Below are positions 1-6,905 of a stretch of DNA of 35,625 bases, one piece after another. Made by a program: the position numbers and the translations under genes. The stretch covers positions 1-35,625 of the forward strand of contig CALXRX010000015.1 of assembly GCA_944390975.1 (NCBI GenBank), read 5' to 3'. Below the pieces are notes generated by a model. That model searched no databases and was not told the origin of the DNA. It saw only the letters and a list, made by a program, of their open reading frames with translations. The first letter of the stretch is position 1. Every line of letters begins with the position of its first letter. Source of the DNA: an uncultured Clostridia bacterium. Its GTDB lineage: Bacteria > Bacillota > Clostridia > TANB77 > CAG-508.

Positions 1-74
1 AACACAGAAGTTAAGCTCTCTAGTGCCGAAGATACTTGCGGGTTACCCTGCTGGGAAAATTGGTCGTCGCCAGG
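1..74 (+). rRNA. rrf: 5S ribosomal RNA, 3' part
   Basis: The window opens inside a 5S rRNA. The AACACAGAAGTTAAGC segment and the closing GTCGCCAGG, which in full-length 5S pairs with the missing 5' end, are typical of Firmicutes 5S. The 5' portion lies outside the window. A T-run follows directly. The end is placed at the GG of CCAGG. Confidence 0.93.
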
Positions 75-88
75 TTTTTTATTTTTTT

Positions 89-138
89 AAGAAATCATAC
101 TTAAGAAATTAGAAATAGTTTTTTAAGTATGATTTCTT
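89..138 (+). terminator. 16-bp perfect inverted repeat after the 5S rRNA, probable rRNA operon terminator
   Basis: Bases 89-104 and 123-138 are exact reverse complements and leave an 18-base loop. T-runs lie before the left arm (82-88) and, more weakly, after the right arm. The position between 5S rRNA and the next gene suggests transcription termination, although the downstream T-tract is interrupted. Confidence 0.6.
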
Positions 139-197
139 TACTTAAATTATATGAAATGATATACTAGTTAAATATAATATAAAAATAGGAGAAAAAT

Positions 198-809
198 ATG
201 GGAAAAACAATGTGGAAGCCAGGTACTTTTATATATCCAATACCTGCAGTAATGGTAAGTTGTGGAACAATGGAAAAATCCAATATAATAACAGTAGCAT
301 GGACTGGAATACTTAATACTAATCCTGCAACAGTATATATAAGTGTAAGACCAACTAGATATTCATATAATTTAATAAAAGATCAAGCTGAATTTGTTAT
401 AAACCTTACAAATGATAAGCTAACCTTTGCTACAGATTGGTGCGGAGTAAAATCAGGAAAAGATGTAGACAAATTTAAAGAAATCCATTTAACAAAACAA
501 AAAGCAAATTTTGTTAAATGTCCAATGATAGAAGAATCACCTGTTTCAGTAGAATGTAGAGTTAAAGAAATAAAGGAATTTGGCTCTCATCATACATTTA
601 TTGCAGAGGTTTTAGCCATAAATGCTGATGAAAAATACATAGATAAAAATGGAGCTTTTGATATTTCTAAGTGCAATTTAATAGCTTATGCAAATGGTGG
701 ATATTATTTGCTTGGAAAGAAAATTGGAAAATTTGGTTTTTCTGTTCAAAAAAAGAAAAAGAATTATGGAAGAAATAGAAATTATAAAAAACAAGATAAG
801 ACACTATAA
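198..809 (+). CDS. Flavin reductase-like domain protein (flavoredoxin type)
   Basis: A 203-residue protein related to FMN-binding flavin reductase-like proteins, which bind FMN in a split beta-barrel and use it for electron transfer or flavin reduction. Visible family features are an N-terminal stretch with WKPGTF and PIPAVMVSCG, then NIITVAWTGILNTNPATVYISVRP, cited here only by its pieces NIITVAW and NPATVYISVRP, and the segment TRYSYNLIKDQ. The last 20 or so residues are very rich in Lys, Arg and Asn and look like an add-on tail. AGGAG lies just before the ATG. The gene stands alone between the rRNA terminator and the rpmG promoter. The exact physiological substrate cannot be told from the sequence. 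Confidence 0.8.
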   Translation: MGKTMWKPGTFIYPIPAVMVSCGTMEKSNIITVAWTGILNTNPATVYISVRPTRYSYNLIKDQAEFVINLTNDKLTFATDWCGVKSGKDVDKFKEIHLTKQKANFVKCPMIEESPVSVECRVKEIKEFGSHHTFIAEVLAINADEKYIDKNGAFDISKCNLIAYANGGYYLLGKKIGKFGFSVQKKKKNYGRNRNYKKQDKTL

Positions 810-885
810 AATTACTAAAATATTAATAATATAAAGAAAAATAAAGAAAAATTAACAAAAATTACTTAAAAAACAGCTATAAATA

Positions 886-914
886 TTGACACTGTCAACT
901 ATTTGTGATAAACT
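886..914 (+). promoter_or_regulatory. Promoter for rpmG-secE-nusG
   Basis: A consensus TTGACA at 886-891 is followed after 17 bases by TAAACT at 909-914. It lies about 75 bases before the rpmG start codon and after the flavin reductase gene. This fits a housekeeping sigma-A promoter. Confidence 0.65.
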
Positions 915-990
915 ATTTTAGCATATTGCTTAGAAGATATGTTCACATCGTTTTTAAAGTAAGGAAAGAAATTACGGAGGTGTATTTAAC

Positions 991-1155
991 ATGGCTGCAA
1001 AAGGACCAAGAGAACACATAACATTAGAATGTACAGAATGTAAAAGAAGAAATTACGTTACTTCAAAAAATAAAAGAAACAATACTGATAGATTAGAAAT
1101 TGTAAAGTATTGCAAATTCTGTAAAAAACGTACAACCCATAAAGAAACAAAATAG
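991..1155 (+). CDS. rpmG: 50S ribosomal protein L33
   Basis: A 54-residue protein starting [17 protein letters not shown] and ending HKETK. It carries the zinc-ribbon pairs C14-x2-C17 and C41-x2-C44 that mark the zinc-binding (C+) form of L33, a component of the large ribosomal subunit. ACGGAGGTG lies at a normal distance before the ATG. It is the first gene of the rpmG-secE-nusG run, with secE starting 20 bases after its TAG stop. This order is standard in Firmicutes. Confidence 0.95.
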   Translation: MAAKGPREHITLECTECKRRNYVTSKNKRNNTDRLEIVKYCKFCKKRTTHKETK

Positions 1156-1174
1156 CTATTTTTAGGAGGTTAAA

Positions 1175-1507
1175 ATGGCGAAAGAAACAAAAAGCAAAAA
1201 AGAAAATAATAGACATTTTTTTAAGGATTTTAAAGCAGAATTAAAAAAAGTTATTTGGCCAACACCAAAACAAGTGTTAAATAATACAACAGCAGTTATT
1301 ACAATTGTATTAATAACAGCAATAATTGTTTTCGTGCTAGACATAGCTTTTGAAAAATTAAATACACATGGAATAGATAGATTAAAAAGTGTTATTAGTT
1401 CAAGCCAAACAAATAGCATAAGTGAAAATACAGTAAATAGTAATACTGTAGCAGACAATACTATGCAAGGTAATGCAGTTTCACTAGAAAATGCTATTTC
1501 AGAATAA
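1175..1507 (+). CDS. secE: Protein translocase subunit SecE with a long C-terminal tail
   Basis: SecE is the small membrane subunit of the SecYEG channel. Residues 14-35 hold the amphipathic region with the family signature FKDFKAELKKVIWPTPKQV, followed by one membrane segment at about 39-58. Firmicutes SecE is usually some 60-75 residues. This one is 110, because about 34 residues rich in Asn, Thr and Ser (77-110, for example SENTVNSNTVADNT) follow the membrane segment. In known SecE topology that tail would lie outside the cytoplasm. AGGAGG precedes the ATG. It is flanked by rpmG and nusG, which makes the call firm despite the tail. Confidence 0.95.
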   Translation: MAKETKSKKENNRHFFKDFKAELKKVIWPTPKQVLNNTTAVITIVLITAIIVFVLDIAFEKLNTHGIDRLKSVISSSQTNSISENTVNSNTVADNTMQGNAVSLENAISE

Positions 1508-1544
1508 TCTTAAAATGTTGAAATAAAAAGGAGGCTATTGCTAA

Positions 1545-2081
1545 ATGTCTCAAGAAGAAAAAGAATTACAACCAAAATGGTACGTTGTTCATACATATTC
1601 TGGTTATGAAAATAAGGTTAAAACAGACTTAGAAAAAACAATAAAAAATAGGGAATTAGAAGATTTTTTCTTTGAAATAGTAGTTCCTATGGAAGAACAA
1701 ATAGAAATAAAAGATGGGAAAAGAAAAACTAATTTAAAAAAAGTTTTTCCAGGATATGTTTTAATTAAAATGATAGTAACAGAAGAATCATGGTACATTG
1801 TAAGAAATACTAGAGGTGTAACAGGCTTTGTTGGCTCTGGATCAGATCCTATACCACTTACAGAAGAAGAAATAAGAAATATGGGATTTGAAGACACACA
1901 AGTAAATGTAGATTATGATGTAAATGATTCTGTAAGAATTACAAGTGGTGCACTAGCAGATTTTATAGGAGTTGTTCAAGAAATAAACAAAGAAAAACAC
2001 AAAGTAAAAGTGCTAGTATCTATGTTTGGAAGAGAAACACCAGTAGATTTGGAATTTTCTCAAGTTCAAAAAGTAGTTTAA
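1545..2081 (+). CDS. nusG: Transcription termination/antitermination protein NusG
   Basis: A 178-residue NusG of normal length. The N-terminal NGN domain begins KWYVVHTYSGYENKVK and includes the VFPGYVLIKM and RNTRGVTGFVG motifs that contact RNA polymerase. The C-terminal KOW domain contains VRITSGALADFIGVV and binds NusE or Rho. NusG modulates RNA polymerase pausing and couples transcription to translation. GGAGG lies before the ATG, and the gene follows secE by 37 bases. Confidence 0.97.
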   Translation: MSQEEKELQPKWYVVHTYSGYENKVKTDLEKTIKNRELEDFFFEIVVPMEEQIEIKDGKRKTNLKKVFPGYVLIKMIVTEESWYIVRNTRGVTGFVGSGSDPIPLTEEEIRNMGFEDTQVNVDYDVNDSVRITSGALADFIGVVQEINKEKHKVKVLVSMFGRETPVDLEFSQVQKVV

Positions 2082-2125
2082 AATAAAAATGAAGATTATA
2101 AGTCAAAAGCTAAAAAACAAAAAAA

Positions 2126-2154
2126 TTGACTAAAAATTTTCATTTAAATTTAAT
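2126..2154 (+). promoter_or_regulatory. Promoter candidate for rplK-rplA
   Basis: TTGACT at 2126-2131 is followed after 17 bases by TTTAAT at 2149-2154, with overlapping TATAAA-like hexamers just downstream. It lies in the 127-base gap between nusG and rplK, so rplKA can probably be transcribed separately as well as by read-through. Confidence 0.5.
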
Positions 2155-2208
2155 ATAAAATATAACCAATTAGATTTGTTATTTATAATTAAAAAGGTGG
2201 TGAAATAG

Positions 2209-2637
2209 ATGGCAGAAAAAGAGGTTTCAAATATAATTAAATTACAAATAGAAGCAGGAAAAGCAACTCCAGCTCCACCAGTAGGACCAGCATTAGGTTC
2301 AAGTGGTGTAAACATTATGCAATTTGTTAAAGAATTTAATGATAGAACAGCAAATCAACCTGGAATGACAATACCAGTTGTTATAACTGTTTACAAAGAT
2401 AAATCATTTGAATTTATTACAAAAGTTCCACCAGTTGCAGTTTTAATAAAAAAAGCATTAAAAATTGAAAAAGGTTCAGGAAAACCAAACAAAGAAAAAG
2501 TTGCAACAATAACAATGGAACAAGTAAAACAAATAGCAGAACAAAAAATGGAAGATTTAAACGCAGCAACACTTGAAACAGCAATGAGTATGGTAAAAGG
2601 TACAGCTCGTTCAATGGGTGTTATTGTATCAGAATAA
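2209..2637 (+). CDS. rplK: 50S ribosomal protein L11
   Basis: A 142-residue L11 of normal length. It shows the N-terminal signature [20 protein letters not shown], which contributes to the GTPase-associated centre and the thiopeptide contact region, and the C-terminal rRNA-binding domain ending [11 protein letters not shown]11 binds 23S rRNA next to the L10-L12 stalk and takes part in factor binding and the stringent response. AAGGTGGTG precedes the ATG. rplA follows after 62 bases, the usual rplKA pair. Confidence 0.98.
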   Translation: MAEKEVSNIIKLQIEAGKATPAPPVGPALGSSGVNIMQFVKEFNDRTANQPGMTIPVVITVYKDKSFEFITKVPPVAVLIKKALKIEKGSGKPNKEKVATITMEQVKQIAEQKMEDLNAATLETAMSMVKGTARSMGVIVSE

Positions 2638-2699
2638 TTTAAAAAAATAAAATTATATGGGAGAATAGAAATATTCGTTATTACCAAAGGAGGATTAAA

Positions 2700-3383
2700 A
2701 TGAAAAGAGGTAAAAGATACCAAGAAGCTTCAAAACTTGTAGATACTACAAAGTTATATGAAGCAAAAGAAGCTTTAGAATTAATAGAAAAATTCCCAAA
2801 AGCAAAATTTGATGAAACAGTTGAATTACATGTAAAATTAGGTGTAGATTCTAAACATGCAGATCAACAAGTAAGAGGTACAGTAGTACTTCCAAATGGA
2901 ACAGGTAAAACTTTAAGAGTTTTAGTTTTTGCAAAAGGTGATAAAGCAAAAGAAGCAGAACAAGCTGGAGCAGATTATGTTGGAGCAGAAGAATTAATAC
3001 CTAAAATTGAAAAAGAAAACTGGTTTGAATACGATGTAATCGTTGCAACTCCTGATATGATGGGTGTTGTAGGAAGACTTGGTAAAGTATTAGGACCAAA
3101 AGGTTTAATGCCAAACCCAAAATCTGGAACAGTAACTATGGATGTTACAAAAGCAATTTCTGAAATTAAATCAGGTAAAGTAGAATATCGTTTAGATAAA
3201 ACAAACATTATACACTTAGGATTTGGAAAAGTATCATTTGGTACAGAAAAATTATTAGAAAATTATGAAACAATAATTGAAGCAATAATTAAAGCTAAAC
3301 CAGCAGCAGCAAAAGGTCAATATATTAAGAGTGTAGCAATGACTACTACAATGGGACCAAGTGTATATGTAAATCAAAAATAA
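2700..3383 (+). CDS. rplA: 50S ribosomal protein L1
   Basis: A 227-residue L1 starting [15 protein letters not shown]. It has the L1 signature region around [20 protein letters not shown] and a C-terminal end with [12 protein letters not shown]1 forms the mobile L1 stalk near the E site and in many bacteria represses its own rplKA message. AAGGAGG is placed correctly before the ATG. The L10 leader begins a few bases after the stop, which separates rplKA from rplJL. Confidence 0.98.
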   Translation: MKRGKRYQEASKLVDTTKLYEAKEALELIEKFPKAKFDETVELHVKLGVDSKHADQQVRGTVVLPNGTGKTLRVLVFAKGDKAKEAEQAGADYVGAEELIPKIEKENWFEYDVIVATPDMMGVVGRLGKVLGPKGLMPNPKSGTVTMDVTKAISEIKSGKVEYRLDKTNIIHLGFGKVSFGTEKLLENYETIIEAIIKAKPAAAKGQYIKSVAMTTTMGPSVYVNQK

Positions 3384-3396
3384 GATAATGAAAAAA

Positions 3397-3485
3397 TAGC
3401 CAAAGACAGTAGGCATTATAAGTCCTACCGAGGTATATAAATATAGAGCGGATTTAACTGCTCATGATATACCTCGCAAGGCTAT
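3397..3485 (+). ncRNA. Ribosomal protein L10 leader RNA
   Basis: The untranslated region before rplJ folds as the L10 leader. Closing pairs TAGC near 3397 and GGCTA near 3480 surround a GTAGG/CCTAC hairpin (3409-3413 with 3424-3428) and a 10-bp helix, CGAGGTATAT (3429-3438) with ATATACCTCG (3467-3476). In Firmicutes this RNA binds the L10(L12)4 complex and gives feedback control of rplJL. Its 3' side overlaps an attenuator hairpin listed separately. Confidence 0.88.
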
Positions 3486-3500
3486 CATGAGTAGTTTTTT
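3456..3500 (+). terminator. Attenuator terminator overlapping the L10 leader
   Basis: Bases 3456-3469 pair with 3483-3496 (14 bp with one G-U), leaving a 13-base loop and a T-run to 3500. The hairpin uses 3467-3469 and 3483-3484, which also belong to the L10-binding fold, so the two structures exclude each other. This is the layout of a transcription attenuator. Confidence 0.8.
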
Positions 3501-3536
3501 ATTAATATATAACTAATTTTGGGAGGTGAAATACAA

Positions 3537-4034
3537 ATGGCAAATGAGAAAATTATCAAACAAAAACAAGAAGAAGTAAAAGCACTAGCTGAAACATTTA
3601 AAGAAGCAAAGTTAGTACTTTTAACAGATTACAGAGGAATTAATGTTACAGATGTAACTAATTTAAGAAAAACATTAAGAGGAACAAATGCAGAATATAG
3701 AGTAATAAAAAATAATATTACAAGACGTGCATTACAAGAAGATGGATATGAAGGTTTAGATGAAGCATTACTTGGTCCTACAGCTGTAATAATTGGAAAA
3801 GAAGATTATTTAGAGCCAGCAAAAGCAATATATGAATTCTCAAAGAAAAATGATTTTTATAAAATTAAAGCAGGAATTGTAGAAGGAAAAGTAATGACAG
3901 CTGAAGAAATTATTACACTTGCAAAACTTCCATCAAGAGAAACTTTATTATCAATGCTTGCTGGTGCATTACTTGGAAATATTTCAAAACTTGCAGTTGC
4001 ACTTGATCAAGTTAGACTACAAAAAGAAGCTTAA
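3537..4034 (+). CDS. rplJ: 50S ribosomal protein L10
   Basis: A 165-residue L10 starting MANEKIIKQKQEEV. L10 anchors the L7/L12 stalk to 23S rRNA. The N-terminal rRNA- and L11-contacting domain includes DYRGINVTDVTNLRK and the RVIKNNITRRAL stretch, and the C-terminal helix that binds L12 dimers includes LLSMLAGALLGNI and AVALDQVR. An upstream TTG at 3519 is in frame but lies before the strong GGGAGGTGA ribosome-binding site, so the ATG at 3537 is chosen. Expression is probably controlled by the L10 leader and attenuator directly upstream. Confidence 0.97.
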   Translation: MANEKIIKQKQEEVKALAETFKEAKLVLLTDYRGINVTDVTNLRKTLRGTNAEYRVIKNNITRRALQEDGYEGLDEALLGPTAVIIGKEDYLEPAKAIYEFSKKNDFYKIKAGIVEGKVMTAEEIITLAKLPSRETLLSMLAGALLGNISKLAVALDQVRLQKEA

Positions 4035-4134
4035 TTATTAAAAGTTAAGCACTAAAAATAAAAAAAATTAATAATTAATAGAATTGTGAACTTAAATCAC
4101 TAAAAAATAAAATAAAAAATTAGGAGGAATAAAA

Positions 4135-4503
4135 ATGAGTAAAGAAGAAATGATAGAAGAAATCAAAAAAATGACAGTTGTTGAATTAGCTGACTTAGTT
4201 AAAGCTATAGAAGAAGAATTTGGAGTATCAGCAGTAGCTGCTGCAGCACCAGCTGCTGGAGCAGTTGCAGGAGGAGCAGCTGCTGAAGAAAAATCATCAT
4301 TTGATGTAGTATTAAAAGAAGCAGGAGCAAATAAAATCCAAGTAATCAAAGTAGTAAGAGATGCTACAGGATTAGGATTAAAAGAAGCAAAAGAATTAGT
4401 TGATGGTGCACCAAAAACAATTAAAGAAGGAGTTTCTAAAGAAGAAGCTGAAGAATTAAAAGCTAAATTCGTAGAAGTTGGAGCAACTGTTGAACTTGCT
4501 TAA
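4135..4503 (+). CDS. rplL: 50S ribosomal protein L7/L12
   Basis: A 122-residue stalk protein. The N-terminal dimerisation domain (1-33) is followed by an Ala/Gly hinge (about 34-52) and the C-terminal factor-binding domain with [29 protein letters not shown] and [18 protein letters not shown]. Multiple copies bind L10 and recruit elongation factors. AGGAGG lies 7 bases before the ATG. It is the last gene of the ribosomal block. In most Firmicutes rpoB follows, but here a terminator and then plsX follow. Confidence 0.98.
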   Translation: MSKEEMIEEIKKMTVVELADLVKAIEEEFGVSAVAAAAPAAGAVAGGAAAEEKSSFDVVLKEAGANKIQVIKVVRDATGLGLKEAKELVDGAPKTIKEGVSKEEAEELKAKFVEVGATVELA

Positions 4504-4529
4504 TTAATAAATATAAGAAAAATAAGTTT

Positions 4530-4570
4530 AAAAACCTTAAATATTATGTGTTTTAATATTTAGGGTTTTT
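4530..4570 (+). terminator. Terminator after rplL
   Basis: A long A/T-rich hairpin pairs AAACCTTAAATATTA-type sequence (about 4531-4546) with TAATATTTAGGGTTT (about 4554-4568), with one G-U pair and a 7-base loop. A T-run follows. It closes the ribosomal operon. Confidence 0.8.
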
Positions 4571-4678
4571 TAATTATATTTAAAAGTATAAAATAGTAAA
4601 TATTTATATACATTACTATCAATTAAGTGCTTATAGTATGAATTATAACTAAATTTATGAACAATTGGTCAAAAAGTA

Positions 4679-4707
4679 TTGCAATTTTAAGAAATAAATA
4701 ATAAAAT
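4679..4707 (+). promoter_or_regulatory. Promoter for plsX-acpP
   Basis: TTGCAA at 4679-4684 is separated by 17 bases from TAAAAT at 4702-4707, about 50 bases before the plsX start. The rest of the 254-base gap between rplL and plsX shows only the rplL terminator and A/T-rich sequence. Confidence 0.6.
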
Positions 4708-4757
4708 GAATACATTATAAATAGAATATAGAAGTAATAAAACTTTGGAGGAAAAAC

Positions 4758-5807
4758 ATGGTTATATTATTAGATGTAATGGGTGGAGATAACGCACCAG
4801 ATGCAAACATAAAGGGTGCAGTTAAAGCTATAAATCAGATAGAGGCAGAAGTTCTATTAATAGGAAATAAAGATATAATAAATTCTAGAATAAAAGAATT
4901 GTATAATAAAAATGATGTATCTGAAATATCTCCTAGATTAAAAATATATCATACAACCCAAACAATAGAAATGTGTGATATTCCAACACAAGCAATTAAG
5001 CACAAAAAAGATTCATCCATGGTAGTAGGATTTAATTTACTTAAAGAAGGAAAAGGCGATGTTTTTATTTCAGCAGGAAATAGTGGTGCATTGCTAACAG
5101 GTGCTACATTACTAGTAGGTAGAATAAAAGGAATAGATAGACCAGCATTAGCAGGAATATTACCATCTTATAAAAGTAGATTATTATTAATAGATTGTGG
5201 CTCAAATACAAATTGCAAACCAATAAACTTATTGCAATTTGCACAAATGGGAAGTATATATTTAAGAAATACATTCAATAAAGAAAATCCAACAGTTGGA
5301 TTATTAAATATAGGAACAGAAGAAACAAAAGGTAATGAACTAATAAGAGAATCATATAAATTATTGCAAGAAAGAAAAGAAGAGTTAAATATTAATTTTG
5401 TAGGAAGTGTAGAAGGAAGAGATGCATTTTCAGGAAAGTTAGATATATTAGTAGCAGATGGTTTTACTGGAAATGTATTTTTAAAAACTGTAGAAGGTGT
5501 AGGAAAACTTGTAAAAAGAACTTTAACAGAAAATATAAAAAGAAACATTTTTACAATGTTAGGAGCAGTTCCTGCATTACCATCTATTAATGGGCTTGCA
5601 AAAGCAATGGACTATAAGGAATATGGTGGAGCATTATTTTTAGGAGTAAAAAAACCTGTAGTAAAAGCTCATGGAAGTAGTGATGAAAAACTATTTGAAT
5701 TCACAATAAAACAAGCTGAACAATTTGTAAAAAATAAAGCAGTAGAAAAAATGATTGAAGAATTTCAAAAAGAAAATAATAAAAATGAAAAAATACTTGA
5801 CAATTAA
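4758..5807 (+). CDS. plsX: Phosphate acyltransferase PlsX
   Basis: A 349-residue PlsX, which converts acyl-ACP and phosphate to acyl phosphate for PlsY in phospholipid synthesis and acts at the membrane surface. The N-terminal LDVMGGDNAPDANIKGA motif, the ISAGNSGALLTGA segment and LLIDCGSNTNCKP are typical. The C-terminal VADGFTGNVFLKTVEG and KEYGGALFLGV motifs are also present. Length is normal. GGAGG precedes the ATG. plsX is normally near fab genes and acpP; here it lies 69 bases before acpP with no fabD or fabG between. Confidence 0.97.
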   Translation: MVILLDVMGGDNAPDANIKGAVKAINQIEAEVLLIGNKDIINSRIKELYNKNDVSEISPRLKIYHTTQTIEMCDIPTQAIKHKKDSSMVVGFNLLKEGKGDVFISAGNSGALLTGATLLVGRIKGIDRPALAGILPSYKSRLLLIDCGSNTNCKPINLLQFAQMGSIYLRNTFNKENPTVGLLNIGTEETKGNELIRESYKLLQERKEELNINFVGSVEGRDAFSGKLDILVADGFTGNVFLKTVEGVGKLVKRTLTENIKRNIFTMLGAVPALPSINGLAKAMDYKEYGGALFLGVKKPVVKAHGSSDEKLFEFTIKQAEQFVKNKAVEKMIEEFQKENNKNEKILDN

Positions 5808-5876
5808 CAAAACATATATTATTGTTTAGGTACTAGATTGTATAGGAAAATTTGAGAGGAGGTGAACTTAAAGTAT

Positions 5877-6116
5877 ATGAGTTCAGAAGAAATATTTGAA
5901 AAAGTAAAAGAAATTATAGTAGAACAATTAGGAGTATCTGAAAGCACAGTTACAATGGAAGCATCATTTATAGATGATTTAGGTGCAGATTCTCTTGATA
6001 TAGTTGAATTAATAATGGCACTTGAAGAAGAATTTGATTTAGAAATTCCAGATGCTGATGCAGAAAAAATAGTTTCTGTAAGTGACGTTGTTGACTACAT
6101 AAAAGAAAATGTATAA
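5877..6116 (+). CDS. acpP: Acyl carrier protein
   Basis: A 79-residue acidic acyl carrier protein. The phosphopantetheine site is in [19 protein letters not shown], with the DSL serine that carries the prosthetic group. It shuttles acyl chains in fatty-acid synthesis and feeds PlsX. A GTG at 5862 would overlap the GAGAGGAGGTG ribosome-binding site, so the ATG at 5877, 12 bases after that site, is preferred. It is co-transcribed with plsX and ends in a terminator. Confidence 0.95.
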   Translation: MSSEEIFEKVKEIIVEQLGVSESTVTMEASFIDDLGADSLDIVELIMALEEEFDLEIPDADAEKIVSVSDVVDYIKENV

Positions 6117-6117
6117 T

Positions 6118-6150
6118 AAAAAGAAGGGGAACACCTTTCTTTTTTTTATT
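6118..6150 (+). terminator. Terminator after acpP
   Basis: An 11-bp stem (6118-6128 with 6134-6144) has a 5-base loop and one G-U pair, and its right arm runs directly into a T-tract. It starts 2 bases after the acpP stop codon. A TATAAT at 6159-6164 downstream may belong to the rnc promoter. Confidence 0.85.
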
Positions 6151-6208
6151 ATTTATTGTATAATATTGGTAGTTTTTAACAAGTTTTAACAAATGGAGGT
6201 GAAAAAAT

Positions 6209-6886
6209 ATGGATTTAACTCAGTTTGAAAAAAATATATGTTATACATTTAGTAATAAAGAATTTTTAAGAAATGCACTAACTCATACATCATATGCAAA
6301 CGAGCAAAATGTTGAAAGCAATGAGAAACTAGAATATTTAGGAGATGCCATATTAGAGTTTGTAACTAGTGAATACTTATACAATAACTATTATAACTTA
6401 AAAGAAGGAGAAATGACTAAAGTTAGAGCAAGCGTTGTATGTGAAGAAAGCTTGTATAAAGTAGCAATAAGGCTTAATTTTAGTGATTTCTTGTATTTAG
6501 GAAAAAGTGAAATAATTAGCAATGGAAAAACAAGACCAGCAATACTTGCAGACAGTGTAGAAGCGGTAATTGCAGCAATGTACTTAGATGGAGGAATTAA
6601 ACCAGTTAAGCAATTCATAATTAATAATTTAAAAGAAGCAATAAAAATTGCAAGCCAGAATGTTGGAATGAAAGACCATAAAACAGTATTGCAGGAAAAA
6701 TTACAAGTGCATGGTGATGTAAAAATAGAATATGAAATTATAAAAGAAACTGGTCCAGACCATGATAAAGAATTTACTGCACAAGTAAAACTAAATGGAA
6801 AGGTATTAGCAACAGGAGAAGGAAAATCTAAAAAAAGTGCTGAAATGCAGGCAGCACATAATGCAATTTTAAATAATGAATTCTAA
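6209..6886 (+). CDS. rnc: Ribonuclease III
   Basis: A 225-residue RNase III that cleaves double-stranded RNA in rRNA and mRNA processing. The catalytic signature NEKLEYLGDAILEF lies at residues 38-51 with E42 and D46, and the second acidic pair is around ADSVEAVIAAMYLDGG. The C-terminal double-stranded RNA-binding domain runs from about 155 (DHKTVLQEKLQ) to the KKSAEMQAAHNAI helix. AAATGGAGGTG precedes the ATG. The next gene follows after 19 bases with its own GGAGG, as in many Clostridia. Confidence 0.97.
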   Translation: MDLTQFEKNICYTFSNKEFLRNALTHTSYANEQNVESNEKLEYLGDAILEFVTSEYLYNNYYNLKEGEMTKVRASVVCEESLYKVAIRLNFSDFLYLGKSEIISNGKTRPAILADSVEAVIAAMYLDGGIKPVKQFIINNLKEAIKIASQNVGMKDHKTVLQEKLQVHGDVKIEYEIIKETGPDHDKEFTAQVKLNGKVLATGEGKSKKSAEMQAAHNAILNNEF

Positions 6887-6905
6887 AACCAAAAGGAGGC
6901 AGAAC

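Noticed and set aside
2391..2723. Minus-strand open frames across rplK
   Set aside because: They are hydrophobic Leu/Ile-rich shadows of a highly conserved ribosomal gene, with no start signals.
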